Shown: positions 20,470 through 29,300 of the stretch, one piece after another
Position numbering within the stretch: the stretch's first letter is position 1
How the letters are laid out: each line of letters starts with the position of its first letter
Source of the DNA: a virus
Direction: 5' to 3' (one strand)
Virus record (IMG/VR): IMGVR_UViG_3300025108_000024
Coordinates: 28,306 to 92,305 of that record
DNA: 64,000 bases
The notes under the pieces: generated by a model
The model's database searches: none
Told to the model about the DNA's origin: nothing
Seen by the model: the letters and a program-made list of their open reading frames with translations, nothing else
Position numbers and translations under genes: made by a program

Positions 20470-21702
20470 TTAGATTGCTTGATAGGTTAATTCACAAATG
20501 TTACCCATTATAGGGTGTTGTAGTTCTAGTTTACCGGATCTTCTATTACATACATATTTATTAGAGTAATGATAATAATCCGTTTTACCCAGACTAGGTA
20601 AAGTTTTTTCTATAAAACCTGCTGTTTCATTAGAAGTCATATATTCTACTCTTCTATCTGTATGAATGTGTCCTTTGAATAATGATCTGTTTATAGTAGC
20701 TCCCCATTGTTTGGGGTATTCACTAGCATATATTAAAGGATTATTTTTACTTCTTTTATCTCCGTGTTCAAAAGCGTTAAAGTTATTACCAAATACATGG
20801 ACTTTTCTTTCCTCATATTTAATATCCCAAACTATTTCTTTTGATTTTATAGAGTTAGCTAAAGCATGTACCAAATGAAATGAAGATAATCTGTCATGAT
20901 TTCCAGGTACATATACAATTACTAGTTCCTTACAAAAAGCTTTGATATAATTAATAGCCCAGTGCATAGCATCAAATGCCTGCATATAAGCTTCTGTTGC
21001 AGACATACAGTTATCTAGACCAGTTCCACTTGTTGTTGTACCATCAAATGTGTCCATGTTTATTAAATCACCACCTACAACAAAATACATTTTTTCTATA
21101 TAGTGTGAAGTAACTGCTCTTTGTATAAGATTTTTTACTGTATCTTCAAAGTCTTTATCTATTGTATCATTACCTTCTTTTCCAAAATGAATGTCTTGTA
21201 AAGACATAACACCACATACAAGCTCTCTGTTGCTCTTTTTAATCTTTGATGATGGTATTGTATAAGTCTTAGGCTTCCATCTTTCTAGAAGCTCTTTAAA
21301 TAGTTTTTCCTCTGGATTTTTAACTTGTGATACTAAAGCAGATACTCTCCAGTGATCACCCATTTGTTTATTCCAATACTGAGACAGCTTCCACTTATCA
21401 GTATCTATTTTTAGCAATTGAATTATTTCTTCTGCACTTTTAGGTTCATGATCAAAGGTACCTGATATCTTACCCTCTCCTTTTTCTAAATCTATTGCTT
21501 CTGCTATTTCAGCATTTTTAGATGCTAAACCAAAAAACTTACGTTTTTTTCTATCTTTTTTCCTTTCAGTTTTTCTTTCTTGTAATACTTCTTCTTTAAG
21601 TTTAATGTACTCAGCTTCACTAATACCCAGTCTTTTACTACTGATAGAAGGATGCTTTTTCCATTTTAAACTTTCTTTTACTTTTTGCTTTATGCTTGCC
21701 AT
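20470..21702 (-). CDS. Calcineurin-like metallophosphoesterase, 410 residues
   Basis: The C-terminal two thirds holds all the metal-binding motifs of the calcineurin/Mre11 superfamily in order: D170-I-H172, G210-GD212, GNHD at 267-270, HGD at 313-315 and GHIH at 344-347. These bind two metal ions for phosphoester or nucleic-acid cleavage. The N-terminal 160 residues are highly basic and helical (KTERKKDRKKRKFFG), perhaps DNA-binding, with WRVSALVSQVKNPEEKLF forming a linker. The gene is monocistronic, sealed by terminators on both sides inside the structural region. A nuclease acting in recombination or host DNA breakdown is possible, but the substrate cannot be told. Confidence 0.85.
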   Translation of the reverse strand: MASIKQKVKESLKWKKHPSISSKRLGISEAEYIKLKEEVLQERKTERKKDRKKRKFFGLASKNAEIAEAIDLEKGEGKISGTFDHEPKSAEEIIQLLKIDTDKWKLSQYWNKQMGDHWRVSALVSQVKNPEEKLFKELLERWKPKTYTIPSSKIKKSNRELVCGVMSLQDIHFGKEGNDTIDKDFEDTVKNLIQRAVTSHYIEKMYFVVGGDLINMDTFDGTTTSGTGLDNCMSATEAYMQAFDAMHWAINYIKAFCKELVIVYVPGNHDRLSSFHLVHALANSIKSKEIVWDIKYEERKVHVFGNNFNAFEHGDKRSKNNPLIYASEYPKQWGATINRSLFKGHIHTDRRVEYMTSNETAGFIEKTLPSLGKTDYYHYSNKYVCNRRSGKLELQHPIMGNICELTYQAI

Positions 21703-21741
21703 AATAAAAATTTAAAGGTTTTCCAAATATATTAAAAATTT

Positions 21742-21777
21742 TTATAAAAAAAAAGAAGGCCCCCGTAGGGACCTTCT
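21742..21777 (-). terminator. Intrinsic terminator after the fibre locus
   Basis: On the minus strand AGAAGGTCCC pairs with GGGGGCCTTCT around a TAC loop and is followed by nine T. It ends the transcript of the Fn3 fibre gene and separates it from the phosphoesterase gene. Confidence 0.85.
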
Positions 21778-21821
21778 CCAACGTCAGTAGTAGAAAACCA
21801 ACAAACCACTACTTCTTGTTG

Positions 21822-22409
21822 TTAAGCTAATGTACTTACTAAAATTTCTACAGAAGAACATGTTGATGCTCCTGCAATTGCAAGTATTTTAAATTTATAT
21901 TCTGTGTCTGGTAATAGATTAGTTACTTCAAATGTTGTTTCTGTAGGAACTATAACTGCTGTATTTGCTTGAACCCATCCTGTTGGTGTTACAACAGTAT
22001 CAAAATAAATATTAAATCCTGTACTTAAAGAAGATATACCATCCCAAACAATTGTTAGTTTGTTATTATTCACTGCTTCTGAATAAACGTTATATGGTGC
22101 ATGATGTACATTATCTGCAGTACATGCTCCTAAACCGTTAGCAATCATTAAAGCAAATTTTTGTACAATTTGATCTAATCTTTCTCCTGATTGAATTTTT
22201 AATAAACCAGATGCGGTCTCTATTTGAAAAGTACTACCACAATAACTTACACATTCAGTACACTGAACATCATGACACCTTTCATTTCCTGTTGTACATA
22301 AACTGTAACCACAAGGACCAGATGGAGTTACATCTTTGCAACCACATGGTATATTAGAACAACCACAATCATGTTGTTTTATATTGTTATTATCTTCCCT
22401 ATCTCCCAT
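21822..22409 (-). CDS. Small fibre or virion-surface protein with one Fn3-like domain, 195 residues
   Basis: The first 60 residues are Cys-rich (HDCGCSNIPCGCKDV, then CHDVQCTECVSYCG), suggesting disulphides or a metal site. A helix (GERLDQIVQKFALMIANGL) follows, then a fibronectin type III-like beta sandwich at about 110-195: YSEAVNNNKLTIVWDG, TTFEVTNLLPDTEYKFKILA. Such domains decorate phage capsids and fibres and can bind carbohydrate. It ends the fibre operon, before a strong terminator. The frame and start follow an A-rich leader. Confidence 0.65.
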   Translation of the reverse strand: MGDREDNNNIKQHDCGCSNIPCGCKDVTPSGPCGYSLCTTGNERCHDVQCTECVSYCGSTFQIETASGLLKIQSGERLDQIVQKFALMIANGLGACTADNVHHAPYNVYSEAVNNNKLTIVWDGISSLSTGFNIYFDTVVTPTGWVQANTAVIVPTETTFEVTNLLPDTEYKFKILAIAGASTCSSVEILVSTLA

Positions 22410-22427
22410 TTTTAATTTTTTAATATT

Positions 22428-24512
22428 TTATATAAATTCACTGTCATCAATAGTCCATGAAGTTGTTCCACCATTTGTACCTCCTGGAGACGTTATTCTA
22501 ATCCATACTACACTACTAGTTGATTGGGCTTTAGTAAAACTAAATTCAAAATGACCATCACTATGTAAACAAGTATTTGGTGTTTCACCAAAACATTGAC
22601 CAGTACCTCCTATCTGGAAGTTATTTGAACCACCTCTTGCCTGTCCATTTGGATTAGCAACTGTTTTAGAAGTTGTATTATTACAAACGATAGAGTCTAT
22701 TATTTGAATTGTTACTGTTCCCGTTCCTGTCTGATCCCATTCATTTTGTCCTCCAGCATTTCCATTACCAGCACCTACATAATTAAATTGATCTAGACCT
22801 TGATAAACCCCGTTCTGTGGATTAGTAGCAGTTACACTATCACCTACATATAAAGAGTCTGCTACTACTTGTCCTAAAGCTATATCATTTGAGGCAGAGC
22901 TATATATTGCTTGTATTCTATCTGGAACACCTTGTGCATCAAACATAACACGTAATGTACCAGGACCAGTACCAACTGTAAATCCTATTAGATACTCACC
23001 TGCATTACCTCCTGCTGTAATATTGTCACCAGGAGAAATTCCTATTGAAGGTACATTAAATGTAACAGGATTACATCCTACTTCATTACCATTTAAGCTA
23101 ACAGATATTGCAACCGAATAATTTGTATCATCAACTAAATTTGTCAATTGTATTGTTGCATTTACTGGTAGACCACTTTGACTAAATGAAGTAAGTTGAG
23201 TATTATTATCTGTATTAGTAACAACAAATAAATATACTGCAGCTGTACCTAAATAATGATTAAAGGTTATGCTTGCTGTTCCAGCATTTTCATCTATATC
23301 AACCACCTGAACATTTTCTGGACATTGTAGAGCACCTTCAGTTGTATCTGTTACTACAGCATCACATGTATCCTGACCATCTGTAATACAAAAATTAATT
23401 GAAGTAGTTAGTGTACCTACTGTTGTTAAACTAGTATTTGTTAAATCAAAAATATAAGGTGTTGTTGTGCCTGCATAATTTACAAATGAAAATACGTCTT
23501 GTGCTGTAACACCATTAGAATCAGTTATTGTTATTGTTGTACTTCCTCCACAATCATTCCATCCAGATGGTATAACTGATCCTTGAAAAGTTAATTCTAC
23601 ACCCGTTGGATTACCTGAATTATTAACTATTATTTCAGAATCAAAATCAAAGATTATTGAATCACATACACCAGGGCAGCAATTTAATTGTATATCTTGT
23701 ATTGCTTGGTGCATATCACATATGACAATCCAAGCATTTCCCACAGCATGTGCTAGGGTTGTAGGTGAAGCTACCCATCCAGCTACACCACCATATGTTC
23801 CTGGTGATGAAAGCATAGGTTCAGAGCTTGTTACACAGCTTGCTTGATTTACAGCATTTCCAATTAATGGAGGTGCACCTACTGCAGTTTCTAAATCACA
23901 GTATCTCTCTTCTAAAGCTATTAATAATACAGATGCTGCTATTGTTTGATTTTCTAATATACAACTTGAAAAAACTTGAGGATCTCCTCCTCCTATACTA
24001 CAATTACCATCTGCATCTAAAACACAGTCTTCAAGAATAGTTAATCTAATTTCATGATCTGCTAATGTAACTTGAATAATTTGTACTGCTTGAATCAAAG
24101 TACATATCTCATCAGCAAGCAGTATTGCATATTGATCTAATGGTAATGATGTAAATTGATTTCCTTGGTCATCTGTATAAGGAGATAAACAAGCAGGAAG
24201 TGGTATAATAGGTAATTGATAACCGGGCTCATCTTCTTCATCACAAATATAATCTATGATAAATTGAAGTACGTCCTTAACTGTATCTGGTTGAGACTGT
24301 CCTGCTGGAAGCGTACATAGTAAATCTAAACCATCTAAATTTGGTTCAGGTATTACTAGATCACAAAGTTGTTGGGCAAGGGCAGCTATTACATCAGAGA
24401 CTGTATCACCTGTACACAAATCAATACATGGGATATTTGGTCCTTGCCAAATAACACAATTAGAAGATATATTTGAGCACGGTGCTGTGCTGGTTTCAGT
24501 CTTTGGTAACAT
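22428..24512 (-). CDS. Fibre or decoration protein with Ig/Fn3-like repeats, 694 residues
   Basis: N-terminal module NCVIWQGPNIPCIDLCTGD then TVSDVIAALAQQLCDLV is a head or tail attachment module I have seen in Bacteroidetes phage fibres. Helical segments follow to about residue 290 (QAVQIIQVTLADHEIRLTIL; VGNAWIVICDMHQAIQDIQL). After that come beta-sandwich units: residues about 290-400, an Fn3-like unit at 400-490 (VQVVDIDENAGTASITFNHY, then TIQLTNLVDDTNYSVAISV), and a C-terminal domain at 490-694 with many Gly, Asn and Thr. No enzyme motif. It has its own promoter motif inside a long inverted repeat. Confidence 0.65.
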   Translation of the reverse strand: MLPKTETSTAPCSNISSNCVIWQGPNIPCIDLCTGDTVSDVIAALAQQLCDLVIPEPNLDGLDLLCTLPAGQSQPDTVKDVLQFIIDYICDEEDEPGYQLPIIPLPACLSPYTDDQGNQFTSLPLDQYAILLADEICTLIQAVQIIQVTLADHEIRLTILEDCVLDADGNCSIGGGDPQVFSSCILENQTIAASVLLIALEERYCDLETAVGAPPLIGNAVNQASCVTSSEPMLSSPGTYGGVAGWVASPTTLAHAVGNAWIVICDMHQAIQDIQLNCCPGVCDSIIFDFDSEIIVNNSGNPTGVELTFQGSVIPSGWNDCGGSTTITITDSNGVTAQDVFSFVNYAGTTTPYIFDLTNTSLTTVGTLTTSINFCITDGQDTCDAVVTDTTEGALQCPENVQVVDIDENAGTASITFNHYLGTAAVYLFVVTNTDNNTQLTSFSQSGLPVNATIQLTNLVDDTNYSVAISVSLNGNEVGCNPVTFNVPSIGISPGDNITAGGNAGEYLIGFTVGTGPGTLRVMFDAQGVPDRIQAIYSSASNDIALGQVVADSLYVGDSVTATNPQNGVYQGLDQFNYVGAGNGNAGGQNEWDQTGTGTVTIQIIDSIVCNNTTSKTVANPNGQARGGSNNFQIGGTGQCFGETPNTCLHSDGHFEFSFTKAQSTSSVVWIRITSPGGTNGGTTSWTIDDSEFI

Positions 24513-24514
24513 AA

Positions 24515-24623
24515 ATATCCTATTTTACTACTAATTAAACTAACTAGTATACTACTTTAATATACAAAAGTTTTTGTAAACAAACAAGAAGCTTGAATAC
24601 TATTAAGCAGTAAAATAGGATAT
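24515..24623. repeat. 14-base inverted repeat flanking a promoter motif
   Basis: ATATCCTATTTTAC at 24515-24528 and its exact complement at 24610-24623, about 80 bases apart, bracket the promoter motif at 24559-24568. The left arm touches the start codon region of the 694-residue fibre gene; the right arm follows the stop of the 90-residue gene. Confidence 0.8.
24559..24568 (-). promoter_or_regulatory. Promoter-type motif TTTGTATATT
   Basis: Exact minus-strand copy of the ten-base motif, 46 bases before the ATG of the 694-residue fibre gene, followed by TATACTA. It lies between the arms of an inverted repeat. Confidence 0.5.
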
Positions 24624-24644
24624 ATTAAAAAAGTATAGTATAGA

Positions 24645-24917
24645 TTATTCTTTTACTTTTTCTATTTCTGTAATAGATCCATCAGCTAGAGATATATTAA
24701 CATGACCATAATTGTCTTGTAATGTACTAGTGAACTTTTGCATTTCTAATTTCATTTCTGCATGATCTTGCAGTAATTCATATTTAGCTATTTCAATGTT
24801 AGCTAAATTATTTATAGCATTTGATAAGCTTTTTTGCAATCCTTGTAAAGTTTCTAACTCACTACTTGTAATAGTTTTAGAAACCGGTGCTGCTTTTTTT
24901 GTTGATTTTTTTGCCAT
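24645..24917 (-). CDS. Small coiled-coil protein, 90 residues
   Basis: A basic start (MAKKSTKKAAPVSK) precedes a long amphipathic helix (LETLQGLQKSLSNAINNLAN, then QDHAEMKLEMQKFTSTLQDN) and a short beta tail YGHVNISLADGSITEIE. This plan, coiled coil plus a G.VNI.L.DG strand pair, is common in small genes beside phage fibre genes, where they may help trimerise or scaffold fibres. It has a variant promoter motif upstream and stands alone between two fibre genes. Confidence 0.65.
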   Translation of the reverse strand: MAKKSTKKAAPVSKTITSSELETLQGLQKSLSNAINNLANIEIAKYELLQDHAEMKLEMQKFTSTLQDNYGHVNISLADGSITEIEKVKE

Positions 24918-24938
24918 GACGCATTTGATTTATTTGTT

Positions 24939-24948
24939 ATTATACAAA
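24939..24948 (-). promoter_or_regulatory. Variant promoter-type motif TTTGTATAAT
   Basis: The minus strand reads TATATTTGTATAAT, one base off the recurrent motif, 22 bases before the ATG of the 90-residue gene. Its first eight bases (TATATTTG) fit the flavobacterial -7 consensus TAnnTTTG. Confidence 0.45.
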
Positions 24949-24977
24949 TATAGTAAATTAATTTTAATTTCCTTTTA

Positions 24978-25838
24978 TTATCTTTTTCCTTCTATATTAC
25001 ACATTGCAACCCCAAATTGAGTACCATCTTCCAAAGTTACTGTAATACACATAGCTCTACTATCAACAACCCATCCTGTTATTGCTGCTGGTTTTTGACC
25101 GTCATAACTTACTTCAAATCCACCACCATCTGCACCAGCGGGTCCTTGTGGCCCTTGAGGTCCAGTTGCTCCAGTTGCTCCTTTAGTACCGTTACTACCA
25201 GCAGGCCCTTGTGGCCCAGCAGGTCCTTGAGGTCCTGTATTACCCGTATTTCCTTTTGCTCCGGCTGCACCTGTGTCTCCCTTTGCACCTGCAGGACCCC
25301 TTGCTCCAGCAGCTCCGGCTGCACCTGTATCTCCTTTTGACCCGGCTGGTCCTCTTGCACCAGCTGCACCATCTGATCCAGCTGCTCCAGCGGGTCCCCT
25401 AGCTCCAGCTGCACCGTCTGCCCCAGCTGTTCCTGCCGGACCTCTTGAACCTGCATCACCTTTATCACCTTTGGCTCCAGCTGCTCCATCTGTCCCAGCT
25501 GGCCCTCTAGCTCCAGCATCTCCGGTATCTCCTTTGTCACCCTTAGCACCTCTTGCTCCAGCATCACCAGTATCCCCTTTGTCTCCTTTAGCTCCAGCAT
25601 CTCCTTTAGCTCCAGCATCTCCTTTAGCTCCCCTGTCTCCTTTGGCACCGTCTGATCCGTTTGTACCTGCATCTCCTTTGGCACCTGCATCTCCTTTGGC
25701 ACCTGCGTCACCTTTGTCTCCTTTAGGTCCTTGGCCGCCAGTTGCACCTACAAACTGTGGAAAGTTTGCTGTGTTAAAATTACCAGTGTGTAATACTTCA
25801 TTACCACCTACTGTTGTTCCTTGTTTTAAATCTGCCAT
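24978..25838 (-). CDS. Collagen-like fibre protein, 286 residues
   Basis: After a 33-residue attachment segment (QGTTVGGNEVLHTGNFNTAN, common in tail fibre proteins) come about 65 almost uninterrupted Gly-X-Y triplets, roughly residues 34-237, rich in GAKGDAGAKGD and GARGPAGAAG. A short C-terminal beta domain (about 240-286: GWVVDSRAMCITVTLEDGTQ) probably nucleates the trimer. It should form a collagen triple helix as a flexible fibre. Lys-Gly-Asp triplets stabilise such helices without hydroxyproline. The strong open frames on the opposite strand here are by-products of the repeat. Confidence 0.85.
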   Translation of the reverse strand: MADLKQGTTVGGNEVLHTGNFNTANFPQFVGATGGQGPKGDKGDAGAKGDAGAKGDAGTNGSDGAKGDRGAKGDAGAKGDAGAKGDKGDTGDAGARGAKGDKGDTGDAGARGPAGTDGAAGAKGDKGDAGSRGPAGTAGADGAAGARGPAGAAGSDGAAGARGPAGSKGDTGAAGAAGARGPAGAKGDTGAAGAKGNTGNTGPQGPAGPQGPAGSNGTKGATGATGPQGPQGPAGADGGGFEVSYDGQKPAAITGWVVDSRAMCITVTLEDGTQFGVAMCNIEGKR

Positions 25839-25839
25839 T

Positions 25840-25941
25840 TTATTGTAAGTTTTGATTTAGTGAAACTAAACATTCATTTTCAGAACATCCACTAGAAGTT
25901 CCTCCACATTCAGTGCACATATATTCGTTATTATTTTTCAT
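25840..25941 (-). CDS. Tiny cysteine-rich protein, 33 residues
   Basis: An ATG at 25941 overlaps the end of the 618-residue gene by 11 bases, and the TAA ends one base before the collagen-like gene's ATG, so the frame fills the gap exactly. The product has two Cys pairs or so (MCTECGGTSSGCSENECLV), zinc-ribbon-like or disulphide-forming. Tight packing argues for a real, coupled gene; the length makes it uncertain. Confidence 0.5.
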   Translation of the reverse strand: MKNNNEYMCTECGGTSSGCSENECLVSLNQNLQ

Positions 25942-27787
25942 TTGATACTTCTTTTATATCTATACCATGTAACTGTCCTAATGTTTGTATATCCATAGGA
26001 TCTACTTCATATATACCAGGTAAAGCCCACCATGTTTTATGTTGTCTAGTACCATTATAATAATCCAACCATCTTAAATGTATTTGATCATCTGATTCTT
26101 TAAATCTAGATACTCTAATATTACCTCCGTTAGCTCCTACACTACCTAAAGTTTTAGTTAAATTATCTGCACTTCCATTTTCATAATTACCAAAAGCCCT
26201 ACACCAATTTTTACTATAAAATTCATTTCCTTGAGCATCAGTAAACCAATGTGGTAAAAACCAATAAGCCATTAAAGACCATTTGTCCTTTTCTATATTA
26301 TAATATGCCGGATAATGTGAGTAAGGATTTGTTGTATTACCAGTGCCAGAATAAGCATATGTAGGTACTTGTGAACCATTACTTCGTGTATGCGTACCAA
26401 AATAATTATTACCACCGGTTTTTTCTTTACAATTCATCCATATTAATCCTACATACATTTTATTAGAATCTATGTTAACATAACCTATATCATTGTATCT
26501 ATTAGAATCACTTGTTAGATTTTTACCTTCATGGATAGAATATTCATTTCTTGCTGTAAGTGTCCTATCAAACCATCTTACATCTTGTGAATCAAAACCA
26601 GACCCAAGTCTTGAATCTCCTAAATTTGGTTGATTAGTTAAGTTTCTATCTGATGCCCAAAGGTTATAATATGATGTAGCATCTCCTAGCTTAAAACCTA
26701 TATGCTCTGATATATGTCTAGCTGACATTACATTATTTTGCAAACAGACTGTCTTTTTAGTTTGTGGTTTAAATCCACATCTTTGAATTTGTATATTTCT
26801 TATAGAGGAAACACCTGTATCTATATTACTAGGCATATGATAATGACCAGTTCTTAAATATTTAGCTGCAGCGTTTCCTGTATTACTTCCACTTGCTGTA
26901 TCTGCTGCTCTATCCCATCTATAAAAAAGCTCAAATGTTTCCCATTCTACAGAATAATTACTAACAGCAGAAGATCTAATCCAACCATCTGTATCTGATG
27001 CACTCCAAAAATAAGAAGTTACTTTACCACCTGCGTTTAATCTATCTAGACTAACTTTTTGTTGACCTGTCATTCTAACATATTCTCCATCATACAAGGA
27101 GTTTCTACCTGTTTCATCTATAGTAAAATATTTATGATGAAAACCGTATCCTGTACTGGCATAGTTTATTTCAACTATGCTTTCTCCATTTGTAATTTCT
27201 GGACCATATCCCTCAGCTCCTAGCATATCCCAATCATCAGATACTGAAAATGTTACGTAAGCTGCATCTGCACCACTTGTATTTGAGTGTAATGCTTCTT
27301 TTATAATTCCTAATCTGCTTGTTCCTATTGCAGCGTATGGATGCCTGTGAGTTGGTCCATTTGGTAAGCCTGGTAATTTAAACCAGTGGTTAGCTCTTAC
27401 TAAATTCATTGCATCTGCAAGACCTGAATTAGTTCCTATAGCATCAAAAGAAGACATACAATAAATGACATTTCCTAATTCACCTGATTGTATATCCATT
27501 AATTTTTTTGCCAAATTATCTCTCTCAAGTTCTGAACCATATACGTCATATCTTCTAATAGAAGTTACAAGCTCCATAGTACCATGATCTAAAATTGCTA
27601 AGGATATTCCTCTACCTCCAACGTTTTCTCCTTGTTGTTTTCCTTCTCTATTTATCCAACGGATATATCCAACCCCGGTATCATTAGCATTATAACTAGT
27701 ACCTTTAACTTGGATATTAGCAACTAAGTCTCCTTGTGGTTCAGAAAACTCATTATGTTTTAATTCTCTTAAAGTTGTTAAATCCAT
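25931..27787 (-). CDS. Fibre protein with ILEI/PANDER-like domain, 618 residues
   Basis: Residues about 20-170 match by eye the ILEI/PANDER (FAM3-type) fold: GGRGISLAILDHGTMELVTS, then RYDVYGSELERDNLAKKLMD, VIYCMSSFDAIGTNSGLADA and RHPYAAIGTSRLGIIKEAL. That order (GRGI.LA+LD, then a helix, then a D.A strand, then YA.+G..G) defines the family, which also occurs in some phage tail proteins. The remaining 450 residues are aromatic-rich beta, with many Trp, Tyr and Asn, likely a carbohydrate-binding or receptor-binding part. It lies between two collagen-like fibre genes. Confidence 0.65.
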   Translation of the reverse strand: MDLTTLRELKHNEFSEPQGDLVANIQVKGTSYNANDTGVGYIRWINREGKQQGENVGGRGISLAILDHGTMELVTSIRRYDVYGSELERDNLAKKLMDIQSGELGNVIYCMSSFDAIGTNSGLADAMNLVRANHWFKLPGLPNGPTHRHPYAAIGTSRLGIIKEALHSNTSGADAAYVTFSVSDDWDMLGAEGYGPEITNGESIVEINYASTGYGFHHKYFTIDETGRNSLYDGEYVRMTGQQKVSLDRLNAGGKVTSYFWSASDTDGWIRSSAVSNYSVEWETFELFYRWDRAADTASGSNTGNAAAKYLRTGHYHMPSNIDTGVSSIRNIQIQRCGFKPQTKKTVCLQNNVMSARHISEHIGFKLGDATSYYNLWASDRNLTNQPNLGDSRLGSGFDSQDVRWFDRTLTARNEYSIHEGKNLTSDSNRYNDIGYVNIDSNKMYVGLIWMNCKEKTGGNNYFGTHTRSNGSQVPTYAYSGTGNTTNPYSHYPAYYNIEKDKWSLMAYWFLPHWFTDAQGNEFYSKNWCRAFGNYENGSADNLTKTLGSVGANGGNIRVSRFKESDDQIHLRWLDYYNGTRQHKTWWALPGIYEVDPMDIQTLGQLHGIDIKEVSNEK

Positions 27788-27797
27788 TGATTTAGTA

Positions 27798-29300
27798 TTA
27801 TACTGTAAATCTCATAGTTACTCCATCAAAAGAAATACCAGATCCGGCAATTCCTAAAGTAGTACCACTAAAAGTTAAGTTTGATTCTGCTTGTACAGTT
27901 GATCCACCTGTTGCTGTAATTACTCTATTATTAGCATTTGATGTTACAGCTAAAGTATCACCAGTATCTCCCTTATCTCCCTTATCACCTTTGTCTCCTT
28001 TGTCTCCTTTTGATCCATTTGTTCCGTCTGTGCCATTTGTCCCGTCTATTCCGTCTTTTCCGTTTGTTCCGTTTGTTCCAGGGTCACCTTTATCTCCCTT
28101 ATCTCCTTTTGATCCGTTAGTCCCATCAGTTCCATTAGTTCCAGGATCACCCTTGTCTCCTTTATCCCCTTTAGCTCCATCAGTTCCATTTGTACCATCG
28201 GTACCATTAGTTCCATCTGCTCCAGGTAATCCACGTGAACCGTCTGATCCATCTGTACCATTCGTTCCTGGATCTCCTTTATCACCTTTTGCACCTTTAC
28301 CTCCATCAACACCGTCAGTACCATTTGTACCTGGATCACCTTTGTCCCCCTTGGGTCCTCTTGCCCCATCTGTTCCATCAGTTCCGTCAGTCCCATCAGT
28401 TCCTGCGTCACCCTTATCACCTTTATCACCTTTAAGTCCTCTAGGTCCAGTTTGCCAAGATGTTAAACCACTATCAGCATTATAGTCTGTATCATTTGGT
28501 AATATTATAACACCCGGCATCCACTTTAAAGATCCTGTATCTGCATTATGTTGAGCTATCAGTAACCATTCTTCATCAGGAAGAACTGAAGCTCCATTGT
28601 AATCAAGAACTTTAAGGCTTCCTGTATTATATGCTTTACCTGCTTGATGTACCCAATATACACCGTGCCAACTTGGAACTTGAATACCTGTATTAGCTGG
28701 AATATCTATGTGTCCATTAGTACTAAAGTTTTTACTTACAGGTATACATATAATTCTACTTGACCATTTTAATGTAGACCCAGTCCAAGTAACAGTCCCA
28801 CCACCACTCATTGAGTAGTTAGCATGTGCATTCTCAATTATAGGACTAAGATCTTGATCTACCCTTGCACCAGCTTGAATACCATCTAATTTTGTTTTTA
28901 ATGCTGCTGTAAAGTTTTTGGTAGTTAGGCCACCATCACCTACGGAATAAGTAGTATCTTTATCTACAGTTGTAACGCTAGATGTTGTAGCATCTGCATG
29001 TGTGAAAGTTATAGTATCATTATCTACAGATGCTGATACAATAGGATTTTTAGTCTTATCAAGTTTGTCACCAATCTGACTAGATATTGTTGTAGCAAAG
29101 TTTGGATCATCACCAAGTGCAGCAGCCAATTCATTTAATGTATCTAATGTATTAGGAGCTGAATCAATTAAATTTGTTATAGAAGTTGTTACAAATTCTT
29201 TTGTAGCAACCGTTTTACCTAAGTGAGTCATTACATCCGTAGATGCAATTTGTTCTCCGCTTATGTTTAATTCTCTTTTAGATGGTGTAGTTGTTGCCAT
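27798..29300 (-). CDS. Collagen-like tail fibre protein, 500 residues
   Basis: N-terminal part (residues 1-90) has the helical NLIDSAPNTLDTLNELAAAL segment found in many phage fibres before a coiled coil. A beta region follows with TKNFTAALKTKLDGIQAGA and TGIQVPSWHGVYWVHQAGK. Residues about 290-450 are Gly-X-Y repeats dominated by GTNGTDG, GDKGDKGDPG and GPRGLKG. The C-terminal 50 residues (VTSNANNRVITATGGSTVQA) form a small beta cap. It overlaps the upstream gene by one base. Presumably a trimeric fibre shaft bearing a tip. Confidence 0.8.
   Translation of the reverse strand: MATTTPSKRELNISGEQIASTDVMTHLGKTVATKEFVTTSITNLIDSAPNTLDTLNELAAALGDDPNFATTISSQIGDKLDKTKNPIVSASVDNDTITFTHADATTSSVTTVDKDTTYSVGDGGLTTKNFTAALKTKLDGIQAGARVDQDLSPIIENAHANYSMSGGGTVTWTGSTLKWSSRIICIPVSKNFSTNGHIDIPANTGIQVPSWHGVYWVHQAGKAYNTGSLKVLDYNGASVLPDEEWLLIAQHNADTGSLKWMPGVIILPNDTDYNADSGLTSWQTGPRGLKGDKGDKGDAGTDGTDGTDGTDGARGPKGDKGDPGTNGTDGVDGGKGAKGDKGDPGTNGTDGSDGSRGLPGADGTNGTDGTNGTDGAKGDKGDKGDPGTNGTDGTNGSKGDKGDKGDPGTNGTNGKDGIDGTNGTDGTNGSKGDKGDKGDKGDKGDTGDTLAVTSNANNRVITATGGSTVQAESNLTFSGTTLGIAGSGISFDGVTMRFTV

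Noticed and set aside
25017-25848. Long plus-strand frames opposite the collagen-like gene (Pro/Ala/Leu repeats), and similar ones at 27938-28485
   Set aside because: They arise because the Gly-X-Y repeat read backwards is free of stops; the minus-strand genes have the operon context and recognisable termini.
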